DNA from: JBOGDS01 sp050743075
GTDB lineage: Bacteria > Actinomycetota > Actinomycetes > Jiangellales > Jiangellaceae
Direction of reading: 5' to 3'
Assembly (NCBI GenBank): GCA_050743075.1
Contig: JBOGDS010000083.1
Coordinates: 1 to 15,341, forward strand
DNA: 15,341 nt
Shown here: positions 1 through 7,241 of the stretch, piece after piece
How the letters are laid out: the number at the start of each line of letters is the position of its first letter
Numbering within the stretch: the stretch's first letter is position 1
The notes under the pieces: model-generated
Seen by the model: only the letters and a program-made list of their open reading frames with translations
Databases searched by the model: none
What the model was told of the DNA's origin: nothing
Made by a program: the position numbers and the translations under genes

Positions 1-1
1 C

Positions 2-256
2 GCCAGGGCGTACCGCTGGCGGTGGGACTTCGACGGCTTCTACGACCAGCCACCCGAGCTGGCCCAGGCCTACCTGACGCGCTGGTGCCGCGGCGCGATC
101 CGCTCCCGGCTGGAGCCGATCAAGAAGAGGAGCCCCGCGATAGGTGTGTGGAACATCCACTACAACTACCATCGACCCCACAGCGCCGCGGGCGGCCGAC
201 CGCCAGCGTCTCGACTCAAGACCGGCGTCACCAACGTCCAGCCCTCATACAGCTAG
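2..256 (+). pseudogene. Chimeric transposase remnant: ISL3-type piece joined to an IS481-type C-terminus
   Basis: An open frame runs from the window edge to TAG at 254-256 (84 residues). Residues 1-42 (YRWRWDFDGFYDQ, then AYLTRWCRGAIRSRLEPIKK) look like the segment of an ISL3-family DDE transposase just before its last catalytic part. From about residue 49 the protein becomes WNIHYNYHRPHSAAGGRPP, then SRLKTGVTNVQPSYS and stop. That is the C-terminal end of an IS481/IS3-type integrase-core transposase, including the HRPHS block. The two families do not share this arrangement, so the frame is a junction of two different IS remnants at about 125-150. It cannot encode an active transposase: the ISL3 C-terminus and the IS481 N-terminal and catalytic parts are missing. 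Family assignment is from recognition of the motifs, not a search. Confidence 0.8.
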
Positions 257-272
257 GTGTGACTCCTGATGT

Positions 273-289
273 GCCTCGCCCAACGAGGC
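273..289 (+). other. Perfect 6-bp stem-loop just upstream of ctpE
   Basis: GCCTCG and CGAGGC pair perfectly around a 5-nt CCCAA loop. The element lies between the IS481-type stop codon and the preferred ctpE ATG at 305. There is no T tract, so it is a poor intrinsic terminator. It could be a chance hairpin, a leftover of the IS end, or a leader element. The presence of the dyad is certain; any function is not. Confidence 0.3.
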
Positions 290-304
290 CCGTACGGTTT
301 CCCC

Positions 305-2722
305 ATGCCCGACGCGGACGAGCAGCCGGCCATCCACGCCCCAGTGGGCACCCTGGAGGAACGCCCGCAGGGCCTCAGCGCCGTCGAGGTGGCCGAACGC
401 GTCGCTGCCGGGCAGGTCAACGACGTCCCCGTCCGGTCCAGCCGCAGCATCGGCGAGATCGTCCGCGCGAACCTGTTCACCCGCATCAACGCGATCATCG
501 GCGTGCTGTTCGTCATGGTCCTGTCGGTCGGGCCGATCCAGGACGCCCTGTTCGGCGGCGTCATCATCGCCAACACGCTGATCGGCATGATCCAGGAGCT
601 GCGGGCCAAGCAGACGCTGGACCGGCTCGCTGTCATCGGGGAGGCCAGGCCCCGCGTGCGCCGCGACGGCGAGGCGGTCGAGATGGCACCGTCGGCGATC
701 GTCCTCGACGACGTGATCGAGCTCGGCCAGGGGGACAAGGTCGTGGTCGACGGTGTCGTCCTCGAGGCCGACGGACTGGAGATCGACGAGTCGCTGCTCA
801 CCGGTGAGGCCGACCCGGTCGACAAGAAGGCGGGCGACGCCGTGATGTCCGGCAGCTTCGTCGTCGCGGGTGGCGGGGCGTTCCAGGCGACCAAGGTCGG
901 GCGGGAAGCCTACGCCGCCCAGCTGGCTGAGGAGGCCAGCAGGTTCACCCTGGTCAACTCCGAGCTCCGTAACGGGATCAACAAGATCCTCAAGTTCGTC
1001 ACGTACGCGATCATCCCGACCGGCATCGCTCTGATCATCAGCCAGCTGGTGGTGAACGAGGACGACCTGTCCGAGGCGATCCGCCGCATGGTGGCCGGCC
1101 TGGTTCCGATGGTCCCCGAGGGACTCGTGCTGCTGACGTCGATGGCCTTCGCCGTGGGCGTGATCCGGCTGGGGCGGCAGCAGTGCCTGGTGCAGGAGCT
1201 GCCCGCGATCGAGGGCCTGGCCCGGGTGAGCGTCGTCTGCCTGGACAAGACCGGCACCCTGACCGAGGGCGCTATGGACGTCGCGGAGGTCCGCTCACTC
1301 GCCGACGGCATGCCCGTCGCCGACGTGCTGGGTGCCCTGGGTGCCGCCGAGGAACGTCCGAACGCGAGCTTGCAGGCCATCGTCGAGGCCTATCCGGCGC
1401 CGGACGGCTGGACGAGAACCGGGACCGCCCCCTTCTCGTCGGCGCGGAAGTGGAGCGGAGCGGCGTTCGCCGAACCGTCCGGGACGTCGTCGACCTGGCT
1501 GCTCGGGGCGCCGGACGTGCTGCTGCCGGCGGGACACGGGGCGCTGGTCAGCGCCGACGAGCTGGGCTCGCAGGGGCTCCGGGTGCTGCTCCTCGCCCGA
1601 TTCGACGCGTCGATCGACGATGCGCTCGCTGCGACGGACGGCCTGGGCGACCGCCTCACGCCGGCCGCGCTGGTCGTCATCGAGCAGCGCCTGCGTCGAG
1701 AGGCACCGGACACGCTGCGCTATTTCGCCGAGCAGGGCGTCCAGGCCAAGGTCATCTCCGGCGACAACGCGATCTCGGTGGGGGCGGTCGCGTCGAAGCT
1801 CGGGATCGACGGCGCCGACCTTCCGGTCGACGCCCGCCGACTGCCGAGCGAGCGGGACCCGCTGGCCGACGAGCTGGAGGCCAACGCGATCTTCGGCCGG
1901 GTGAATCCGCAGCAGAAGCGCGACATGGTGCACGCCCTACAGTCGCGTGGCCACAACGTCGCGATGACCGGTGACGGCGTCAACGACGTGCTGGCGCTCA
2001 AGGACGCCGACATCGGCGTGTCGATGGGCTCAGGCAGCGAGGCGACGCGTGCCGTGGCCCAGATCGTGCTGCTGAACAACAACTTCTCGTCGCTGCCGTC
2101 CGTCGTCGCCGAGGGGCGGCGCGTCATCGGCAACATCGAGCGGGTCGCCAACCTGTTCCTCACCAAGACCGTCTACGCCGTGATCCTGGCCGTTGTGGTC
2201 GTGCTGACCCAGGTGCCGTACCCGTTCCTTCCGCGGCACCTGACGCTGCTCAGCACGCTGACGATCGGCGTGCCGGCGTTCTTCCTGGCGCTGGCGCCGA
2301 ACACCGAGCGGGCACGGCCGGGATTCACCAGGCGGGTCCTCCGGTTCGCAATACCGGCCGGTGCGATCGCCGCCGCCGCGACCATCGCGTCCTATCTGCA
2401 TGCCCGGGCGCACTATGACGGGTTCCTCGAGGCGGAGACGTCCGCCGCCACGCTCACGCTGTTCCTGGTCGCCCTGTGGGTGCTGGCGATCATCGCCCGG
2501 CCGTACACCTGGTGGCGGATCCTGCTGGTGCTCGCCATGGGAGCGGGTTTCGCCATCGTACTGACGGTCCCGTGGCTGCAGGTGTTCTTCCAGCTCGAAC
2601 TGGTGGGCGTGCGCGGACCGTGGGTCTCGGCCGCCATTGCGGCCGCCGCCGCCGTGGCCCTGGAGGTCGTCTGGCGGGTGCTCTCCCGTCGTGGCAACGG
2701 TGCGGGGCCGGCCGAGGACTAG
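305..2722 (+). CDS. ctpE: CtpE-like cation-translocating P-type ATPase
   Basis: Predicted inner-membrane cation pump of 805 residues, closely resembling mycobacterial CtpE, a P-type ATPase linked to calcium uptake. Visible hallmarks are an actuator-domain LTGEAD motif (TGE), PEGL in the fourth membrane helix (about residues 271-274) and the phosphorylation motif DKTGTLT with Asp at about 314. A KWSG nucleotide-binding motif and the hinge TGDGVNDVLALKDADIG (about 555-571) follow. Several hydrophobic helices come after the hinge. The N-terminus (VRANLFTRINAIIGVL) and the QCLVQELPAIEGLARV block are typical of CtpE. No CPC metal motif or N-terminal heavy-metal domain is present, so it is not a CopA/ZntA-type pump. 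ATG at 305 is preferred because homologous-looking sequence starts soon after it. An in-frame ATG at 269 would add 12 odd residues. No strong Shine-Dalgarno is seen before either. The gene is fully open despite IS debris just upstream. Confidence 0.9.
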   Translation: MPDADEQPAIHAPVGTLEERPQGLSAVEVAERVAAGQVNDVPVRSSRSIGEIVRANLFTRINAIIGVLFVMVLSVGPIQDALFGGVIIANTLIGMIQELRAKQTLDRLAVIGEARPRVRRDGEAVEMAPSAIVLDDVIELGQGDKVVVDGVVLEADGLEIDESLLTGEADPVDKKAGDAVMSGSFVVAGGGAFQATKVGREAYAAQLAEEASRFTLVNSELRNGINKILKFVTYAIIPTGIALIISQLVVNEDDLSEAIRRMVAGLVPMVPEGLVLLTSMAFAVGVIRLGRQQCLVQELPAIEGLARVSVVCLDKTGTLTEGAMDVAEVRSLADGMPVADVLGALGAAEERPNASLQAIVEAYPAPDGWTRTGTAPFSSARKWSGAAFAEPSGTSSTWLLGAPDVLLPAGHGALVSADELGSQGLRVLLLARFDASIDDALAATDGLGDRLTPAALVVIEQRLRREAPDTLRYFAEQGVQAKVISGDNAISVGAVASKLGIDGADLPVDARRLPSERDPLADELEANAIFGRVNPQQKRDMVHALQSRGHNVAMTGDGVNDVLALKDADIGVSMGSGSEATRAVAQIVLLNNNFSSLPSVVAEGRRVIGNIERVANLFLTKTVYAVILAVVVVLTQVPYPFLPRHLTLLSTLTIGVPAFFLALAPNTERARPGFTRRVLRFAIPAGAIAAAATIASYLHARAHYDGFLEAETSAATLTLFLVALWVLAIIARPYTWWRILLVLAMGAGFAIVLTVPWLQVFFQLELVGVRGPWVSAAIAAAAAVALEVVWRVLSRRGNGAGPAED

Positions 2723-3250
2723 CGGCTGGCGACCGCCGGGCGAGGCTGCTGGCCGCGCCAGGGCCGTGTTGACCGTGAACGAGTCGAGGAAGGCGACTCC
2801 GTCGGCGTCGGTGCCCTGGGCGTGGATCTGGAAGAAGCCGTTGCGGTCCTCGTCGTCCTCCCAGACGACATAACGCCGGCCTGTTGGTCGATGGCGATCC
2901 GCGGCCGCAGTTGCCCGCCGCCACTGCGGTGGAACCGCGATCTCGGTGAACAGGTCCGACGTGTCTCCAGCGAAGCCGCGGGCTCCGGATCTCGCTGGTG
3001 TCGCGCTCGAAGGCCACGACGAAGCGGGCATTGCTTGCCATCGACACACAGGGAAGACGTCCTGGTCACCGAGGTCCTGCGCCACGGTGAACCGCCTCCC
3101 GGGCTGACGGCCACGTCGGGCGCGCCGTGCCGGCCGGGTCCGGCGGACACGGCGACCGCGTCGGACCGTCGAGCGCCGTTGACGGTCCGGCAACGCAGTG
3201 TCACGCGCTCGCCCTGCTGGTACACCAGGAAAAGCGGCGCGCAGCACTTC
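2723..3250 (-). pseudogene. Decayed fragment of a repeat protein (VVVWEDD-type repeats)
   Basis: On the minus strand, coherent protein segments appear in changing frames. Going 5' to 3' they are YQQGERVTLRCRTVNGAR...APDVAVSPGG, RFTVAQDLGDQDVF, SMASNARFVVAFERDTSEI, ARGFAGDTSDLFTEIAV, LRPRIAIDQQ, GRRYVVWEDDEDRNGFFQIH...DGVAFLDSFTVN and GQQPRPAVA. Together they read as one protein with repeating units of the form 'PxIAxDxxGxxVVxWEDDxDxNGxxQIxAxGxxxDG...xVN'. That pattern occurs in large, probably exported hypothetical proteins of actinobacteria and myxobacteria. At least five indels separate the segments, near 3104, 3050, 2990, 2930, 2885 and 2755. The last repeat is cut off at the ctpE 3' end, and no clear N-terminus or signal peptide is visible. 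This is a truncated, non-functional relic lying tail to tail with ctpE and downstream of the MerR gene. Function unknown. Confidence 0.65.
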
Positions 3251-3273
3251 CGGCCGTTCGGACGTGGTCGACC

Positions 3274-3684
3274 CTATGAGCGCGTCGGGCCCGGGGTGGC
3301 TTCGATGATGCTGCAGTAGCCGCCGCAGTCGGCCGGGTCGAGTTCGGCCGTGCGGTGGGCGAGGTGGCGGAGGGTTTCGCGGGCCTGCTCAAGCTCCACG
3401 ATGCGTCGCTCGACCTCGTCGAGCCGCTGGTCGATGAGCTGCCGCACGTGCTCGCACGGCGGTTGTCCACCGTCGCGGATGACGAGGATCTGGCGGATGT
3501 GACGCAGGGAGAACCCTGCTGCCTGGGCGTCGCGGATGAACGCCAGCCGGTAGACGGCCTCGGATGGATAGTCGCGATAGCCCGACGACGTTCGTGGCGG
3601 CGCGGGCATCAGGCCGGCGTCCTCGTAGAAGCGAAGAGTCTTCGCGGTCGTACCCGCGTGCTGCGCCAGTTCGCCGATTCGCAT
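3274..3684 (-). CDS. MerR-family metal-responsive transcriptional regulator
   Basis: 136-residue MerR-family regulator. The N-terminus MRIGELAQHAGTTAKTLRFY is the winged helix-turn-helix typical of the family, followed by EDAGLMPAPPRTSSGYRDY. A long dimerisation helix spans about residues 80-112. Three cysteines, Cys77 (PPCEH), Cys120 and Cys124 (DCGGYC), match in number and approximate position the Hg(II)-binding cysteines of classical MerR (82, 117, 126). A thiophilic metal, probably mercury, is therefore a reasonable effector. ATG at 3684 is chosen because the MerR domain begins exactly there; upstream codons add unrelated residues and would overlap the promoter. It is divergent from the thioredoxin-like/merB/ABC operon, and the shared 80-bp gap holds a MerR-type promoter. 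It could instead sense another soft metal; I see no way to separate these from sequence. Confidence 0.9.
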   Translation of the reverse strand: MRIGELAQHAGTTAKTLRFYEDAGLMPAPPRTSSGYRDYPSEAVYRLAFIRDAQAAGFSLRHIRQILVIRDGGQPPCEHVRQLIDQRLDEVERRIVELEQARETLRHLAHRTAELDPADCGGYCSIIEATPGPTRS

Positions 3685-3701
3685 GCGAATCTCCCGTCGA
3701 C

Positions 3702-3732
3702 TGGACCTTCCAGTGCGATGGAAGCCATACCG
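3702..3732 (+). promoter_or_regulatory. MerR-type promoter with operator dyad, 19-bp spacer
   Basis: A -35-like TGGACC (3702-3707) and a -10-like ATACCG (3727-3732) are separated by 19 bp, the lengthened spacing characteristic of promoters activated by DNA distortion by MerR regulators. The spacer carries the inverted repeat CTTCCA (3707-3712) and TGGAAG (3719-3724), closely resembling the CCTTCCA...TGGAAGG operators of CueR/SoxR-type regulators. It faces the thioredoxin-like/merB/ABC operon, 33 bp before its first ATG, and starts 18 bp upstream of the divergent regulator gene. The -35 and -10 are imperfect, as expected for an activator-dependent promoter. Confidence 0.75.
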
Positions 3733-3764
3733 TAGTCGACGCACCACCAATCCCGGGAGAGGCG

Positions 3765-4061
3765 ATGCCCATGGACGTCACGCTGCAGTACTTCGAAGGC
3801 TGCCCGCACTGGCGCATCGCCGACGAGCGGTTGCGCGAGCTCTCAGCCGAGTTCGGATTCCGGATCACGTATCGCGAGGCGGTGTCACCCGAGGACGCGG
3901 AGGCGCTGTCGTTCCACGGCTCGCCGTCGGTCCTGGTCGACGGTCGAGACCCGTTCAGCCACGGCAACCAGCCGGTCGGACTCGCCTGCCGCGTCTACCA
4001 GACGCCGGACGGACCTGCCGGCGCCCCCACGATCGATCAGCTCCGTATCGCCCTCACCTGA
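3765..4061 (+). CDS. Small thioredoxin-fold protein of the merB operon
   Basis: 98-residue cytoplasmic protein with a thioredoxin-like pattern. A first strand (MDVTLQYF) is followed by EGCPHW at the active-site position, and a GSPSVLVDG segment looks like the cis-proline loop (Pro54). The usual CxxC is reduced to a single Cys13 (C-P-H-W). A second cysteine, Cys75, lies in GLACRVYQ. There is no signal peptide or membrane helix. ATG at 3765 follows GGGAGAGG at 3754-3761; an in-frame ATG at 3771 is possible. It is the first gene of the operon, 13 bp before merB. Proteins of this type sit next to actinobacterial alkylmercury lyases. I infer a role in delivering or accepting thiol-bound mercury or reducing MerB, but this is not shown by sequence. 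Confidence 0.8.
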   Translation: MPMDVTLQYFEGCPHWRIADERLRELSAEFGFRITYREAVSPEDAEALSFHGSPSVLVDGRDPFSHGNQPVGLACRVYQTPDGPAGAPTIDQLRIALT

Positions 4062-4074
4062 CCCGAAGGCAACC

Positions 4075-4773
4075 ATGCGCCTCACGTCGATGGTGTTCGA
4101 TGTCAACACCGCCGAGCGGCTCGAGGCCGCCAGCCGGGAGGCCCGGGCCGTCCATCGGGCGGTTCTGACGGCGTTCGCCACGACCGGACGAGCACCTGCC
4201 GCGGCCACGTTCGAGCCAACGGTCCTGGGCGAACTGCACGAACGCGACCTCGTGCGCCTCGACGCCAGCGGTGCCATTGCGGTCGCGTATCCCTTCTCCG
4301 CCGTACCGACCAACCACCGGGTCGACATCGGCGGAGGTCCGACCGTGTTCTCGATGTGCGCCATCGACGCCCTCGGCGTCGGTGCGATGATCGGCCGGCA
4401 GACGACTGTCCGGTCGGTCGACCCACACACGCGCGAAACGGTCACCGTAGAGATCACGGGCGGGAAGCCAAGGTGGATGCCGCGCAGCGCGGTCGTCTTC
4501 GTCGGCGTCATTGGGACCGCGGAGGACTGCTGTCAACCGACTCCTTCGGTCGACCGCTGCTGCGGAGTGCTCAACTTCTTCGCCGACGAGGACAACGCGG
4601 CGGCCTGGCACCACGACCGCCCTGACGTCACCGGCGCCGTCGTCGACCAGGCGCGAGCATACGAACTCGGGGTGGCAGCCTTCGGATCGCTGCTCGATGC
4701 CCAGCCCGACGCCAAAGCTCACCGTCCGGCGATCGACCAGGCGGCACGATTGCGGCCGGAAGGGGCTCAGTAG
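4075..4773 (+). CDS. merB: Organomercurial (alkylmercury) lyase
   Basis: 232-residue MerB homologue. The family protonolytically cleaves carbon-mercury bonds, releasing a hydrocarbon and Hg(II). The catalytic triad is visible: Cys95 and Asp98 in FSMCAIDALG, matching C96 and D99 of classical MerB, and the second catalytic cysteine in DRCCGVLNFFADEDNAAAW (Cys162/163), matching C159. An additional Cys152-Cys153 pair (EDCCQP) just upstream adds thiols not needed by the classical enzyme. The N-terminal half has the helical domain with AVLTAFATTGRAPA. ATG at 4075 follows the thioredoxin-like gene by 13 bp, and the TAG stop overlaps the GTG start of the ABC exporter by one base (TAGTG). No merA lies nearby, so the released Hg(II) must be handled elsewhere or by the neighbouring proteins. 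Lyase assignment is strong; the true substrate is inferred. Confidence 0.9.
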   Translation: MRLTSMVFDVNTAERLEAASREARAVHRAVLTAFATTGRAPAAATFEPTVLGELHERDLVRLDASGAIAVAYPFSAVPTNHRVDIGGGPTVFSMCAIDALGVGAMIGRQTTVRSVDPHTRETVTVEITGGKPRWMPRSAVVFVGVIGTAEDCCQPTPSVDRCCGVLNFFADEDNAAAWHHDRPDVTGAVVDQARAYELGVAAFGSLLDAQPDAKAHRPAIDQAARLRPEGAQ

Positions 4774-6521
4774 TGGAGCGCGATCCGACCCGGCCCGCCG
4801 CCTGGCGTGTCCTTCTGTCGTACGCGCGCCCGCACTGGATCGCGCTGGTCGCGGGCGGCCTGCTGAGCCTGGCCACGGCGGCCGCCGGACTCGCCCTGCC
4901 GTTGGTGGTGCGCGAGCTGATCGGCGACCTCGGTACCGACCGCGCCGTGACCGGTCTGCTGGTGCTGATGACCGTGCTGGTCGTCGCCAACGCGGCTATC
5001 GGAGCCGTCGGTAGCTACGTACTGCAGCGCACTGCCGAGTCGGTGGTGCTGGCGGCCCGGCGCTCGTTGGTGTCGCGGCTGCTGCGGTTACGCCTGTCCG
5101 CCGTCGAACGGACCGAGCCGGGCGACCTGATGTCGCGGGTCACGGCGGACACCACCCTGTTGCGCGAGGTGACCACCGACTCGCTCGTGGGCGGGGTCAC
5201 CGGTCTGCTCACACTGGTGGCAACCGTCGTGATGATGGGCCTGATGGACCCGGTGCTGCTCGGGGTGACCCTGGTGGCGCTGGTTCTGGCCGGTGTGGTG
5301 ATCGGCCTGGTGGTGCCGCGGATCAACCGGGCGGCCCGCCATGCTCAGGAGTCGGTGGGTGTCATGGGCGCGGCCCTCGAGCGGATGTTCGGCGCGTTCC
5401 GGACGGTCAAGGCCTCCGGCGCCGAGGACCGCGAGGGCGAGCGCGTGTATGCCGCGTCCACCGAGGCATGGCGCGCCAGCGTCCGGGCCGCGAAGTGGTC
5501 GGCGCTGGCCGGTAACACAGCCGGGCTCGCTGCCCAGATTGCGTTCATCGCGGTCCTGAGTGTCGGCGGCGCACGGGTTGCATCCGGTGCGATCAGCGTG
5601 GGCACGCTCGTAGCGTTCTTGTTGTACGTGTTCTACCTGATGCCACCGGTCAACCAGGTGGTGGGGGCGGTCACCCAATACCAGGTCGGCGCCGCCGCGG
5701 TCGCCCGCATCCAGGAGGCCGAGGCGCTGCCGGTCGAGCCTCGGGAGCCGGTGGCCGACCTGCCGCGACCCGACCTCCGTCCCGCCGGCGTGGCGTTCGA
5801 GCGGGTGTCCTTCCGCTACGGAGCCGACCTTCCCCAGGTGCACCACGACATCAGCTTCGCGGTCCCGGCCGGTGGAATGACCGCCTTCGTCGGCCCCTCT
5901 GGTGCTGCCAAGACGACCGTCTTCTCCCTCATCGAACGCTTCTACGAACCTGACACCGGACGGGTTCTCGTCGACGGGAAGGACGTGCGCGCCTGGCCGA
6001 TGGCGGCGCTTCGGGCTGCCATCGGTTACGTGGAGCAGGATGCGCCGGTGTTGTCGGACACGCTTCGGGAGAACATGCTCTTCGGGGCGCCGCACGCCAG
6101 TGCCGACGAACTACGGCAGGTGCTGCGCACGACGCGGCTCGACCGACTGGTTGCTGCACTGCCCGAAGGTCTGGAGACCACCGTCGGGCACCGTGGCATG
6201 AAGCTGTCCGGCGGCGAGCGTCAACGCGTGGCCATCGCCCGCGCCCTGCTGCGCCGGCCACGGTTGCTCCTCCTCGACGAGGCCACCTCGCAACTCGATG
6301 CGGTCAACGAGGGCGCGCTGCGCGAGACCGTCGCCGAGGCCGCCCACACCACCACCGTCCTGGTCGTCGCCCACCGGCTGTCCACGGTGACCATGGCCGA
6401 CCGGATCGTGGTGATGGACGCCGGCCGGGTTCGTGCCGTCGGAACCCACACCGAACTCGTCGCCACCGACCCGCTCTACGGCGAGCTGGCCGCCACCCAG
6501 TTCCTCGCCGCCGCCAGCTGA
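4773..6521 (+). CDS. ABC-type half-exporter (membrane domain fused to ATPase)
   Basis: 582-residue type IV ABC exporter half-transporter, expected to work as a dimer in the cytoplasmic membrane. Residues about 1-310 form six membrane helices; about 345-580 form the ATPase. Visible ATPase motifs are Walker A GPSGAAKTT (374-382, Lys380), Q-loop YVEQD, signature LSGGE (478-482), Walker B LLLLDEATSQLD (Asp502, Glu503) and H-loop His534 in VVAHRLSTV. The Walker A glycine before Lys is replaced by alanine (GAAKT instead of GAGKT), while every other motif is canonical. GTG at 4773 overlaps the merB stop (TAGTG), indicating translational coupling and co-regulation by the MerR promoter. The family exports drugs, lipids or peptides. 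Export of mercury bound to a low-molecular-weight thiol is an inference from context only. Confidence 0.9.
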   Translation: MERDPTRPAAWRVLLSYARPHWIALVAGGLLSLATAAAGLALPLVVRELIGDLGTDRAVTGLLVLMTVLVVANAAIGAVGSYVLQRTAESVVLAARRSLVSRLLRLRLSAVERTEPGDLMSRVTADTTLLREVTTDSLVGGVTGLLTLVATVVMMGLMDPVLLGVTLVALVLAGVVIGLVVPRINRAARHAQESVGVMGAALERMFGAFRTVKASGAEDREGERVYAASTEAWRASVRAAKWSALAGNTAGLAAQIAFIAVLSVGGARVASGAISVGTLVAFLLYVFYLMPPVNQVVGAVTQYQVGAAAVARIQEAEALPVEPREPVADLPRPDLRPAGVAFERVSFRYGADLPQVHHDISFAVPAGGMTAFVGPSGAAKTTVFSLIERFYEPDTGRVLVDGKDVRAWPMAALRAAIGYVEQDAPVLSDTLRENMLFGAPHASADELRQVLRTTRLDRLVAALPEGLETTVGHRGMKLSGGERQRVAIARALLRRPRLLLLDEATSQLDAVNEGALRETVAEAAHTTTVLVVAHRLSTVTMADRIVVMDAGRVRAVGTHTELVATDPLYGELAATQFLAAAS

Positions 6522-6533
6522 TCGGAGGATCAG
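6518..6533 (+). terminator. Hairpin overlapping the ABC exporter stop codon
   Basis: CTGATC and GATCAG form a perfect 6-bp stem around GGAG, with the TGA stop inside the left arm. No T tract follows (GGGGTGCTTG), so it is at most a weak or Rho-assisted end of the merB operon. The position between an operon end and a convergent TetR gene fits a terminator. The repeat itself is certain; its role is not. Confidence 0.3.
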
Positions 6534-6614
6534 GGGTGCTTGTCGAGTACCAGCGTGTGTGACCGCCGGGCTGCCACGACGTAGCACTATCAGGTGGCGA
6601 CGTGATCCACTTCG

Positions 6615-7196
6615 CTATACGCCCTTCCCGATCGCGTCGACGATCCCGGCCACCATCGCACCGATCGTGGAGGCCGCTCGTTCCGGGTGGGGCCGCCCGA
6701 CGTCGAGCCAGGCGGTCACTGCTTCGACGACCACCACCGGCACGAGCTCGGCGGCCCATCGCCGCCGCGCGGTGTCGGACAAGGCTTGCCGGAGATACGG
6801 CTCCGCGGTCTGCGTCATCGCTGTACGGAGCCACGCAGCGTGATCACGGAATTCCGGCTCCTCACCCGCGTCGCGGAAGTACAGCCGGAACCCGGACGGG
6901 TTGGCCTGTGCCACTTGGAGCAGCGCATCGAGGCTGGACGAGGTGAGGTGGTCCGGCCCACCCGTCGCGGCCATGAGCTGCGCTCCGACGTCTTCGAGCA
7001 CCGCCTCGTAGAGCTGGGCCTTGGAGTCGAAGTGGCGGCAGATCAGGACCCGGCTGACCCCTGCCTCGGCCGCGACCTCGTCCAGGCTGGTCGCGGCGTA
7101 GCCGCGCCGGGCGAAGGCCCGAGCTGCCGACGCCACCAGGACCCGCCGCCGCTCCGGCCGCTGCAGGAGCTTCTGGCGCCCGTCAGTCCGTGCCAC
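6615..7196 (-). CDS. TetR/AcrR-family transcriptional regulator
   Basis: 193-residue TetR-type repressor. After VARTDGRQ the N-terminal domain reads RRRVLVASAARAFARRGYAA, then TSLDEVAAEAGVSRVLICRHF with the helix-turn-helix at about residues 36-56. SKAQLYEAVLEDV, the usual fourth-helix region, follows. The C-terminal ligand domain (to IGAMVAGIVDAIGKGV) is helical and of unknown ligand. GTG at 7196 is chosen because VARTDGRQ is a common TetR opening; longer readings enter the divergent gene. The gene is convergent with the ABC exporter and divergent from the methyltransferase. The gap to the methyltransferase's apparent original ATG is only 4 bp, too short for a normal divergent promoter, suggesting that DNA has been lost or that starts differ. 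It probably regulates the methyltransferase/membrane-protein pair. Confidence 0.85.
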   Translation of the reverse strand: MARTDGRQKLLQRPERRRVLVASAARAFARRGYAATSLDEVAAEAGVSRVLICRHFDSKAQLYEAVLEDVGAQLMAATGGPDHLTSSSLDALLQVAQANPSGFRLYFRDAGEEPEFRDHAAWLRTAMTQTAEPYLRQALSDTARRRWAAELVPVVVVEAVTAWLDVGRPHPERAASTIGAMVAGIVDAIGKGV

Positions 7197-7241
7197 GAGT
7201 ATGCAGCGCGTCAGCCATCCGGTGTTCGCCGGCGGCTGCTG

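Noticed and set aside
6687..7241. N-terminal extension of the methyltransferase frame back to 6687
   Set aside because: This stretch is antisense to the TetR gene, whose helix-turn-helix is clear, and the translated extension has no recognisable domain.
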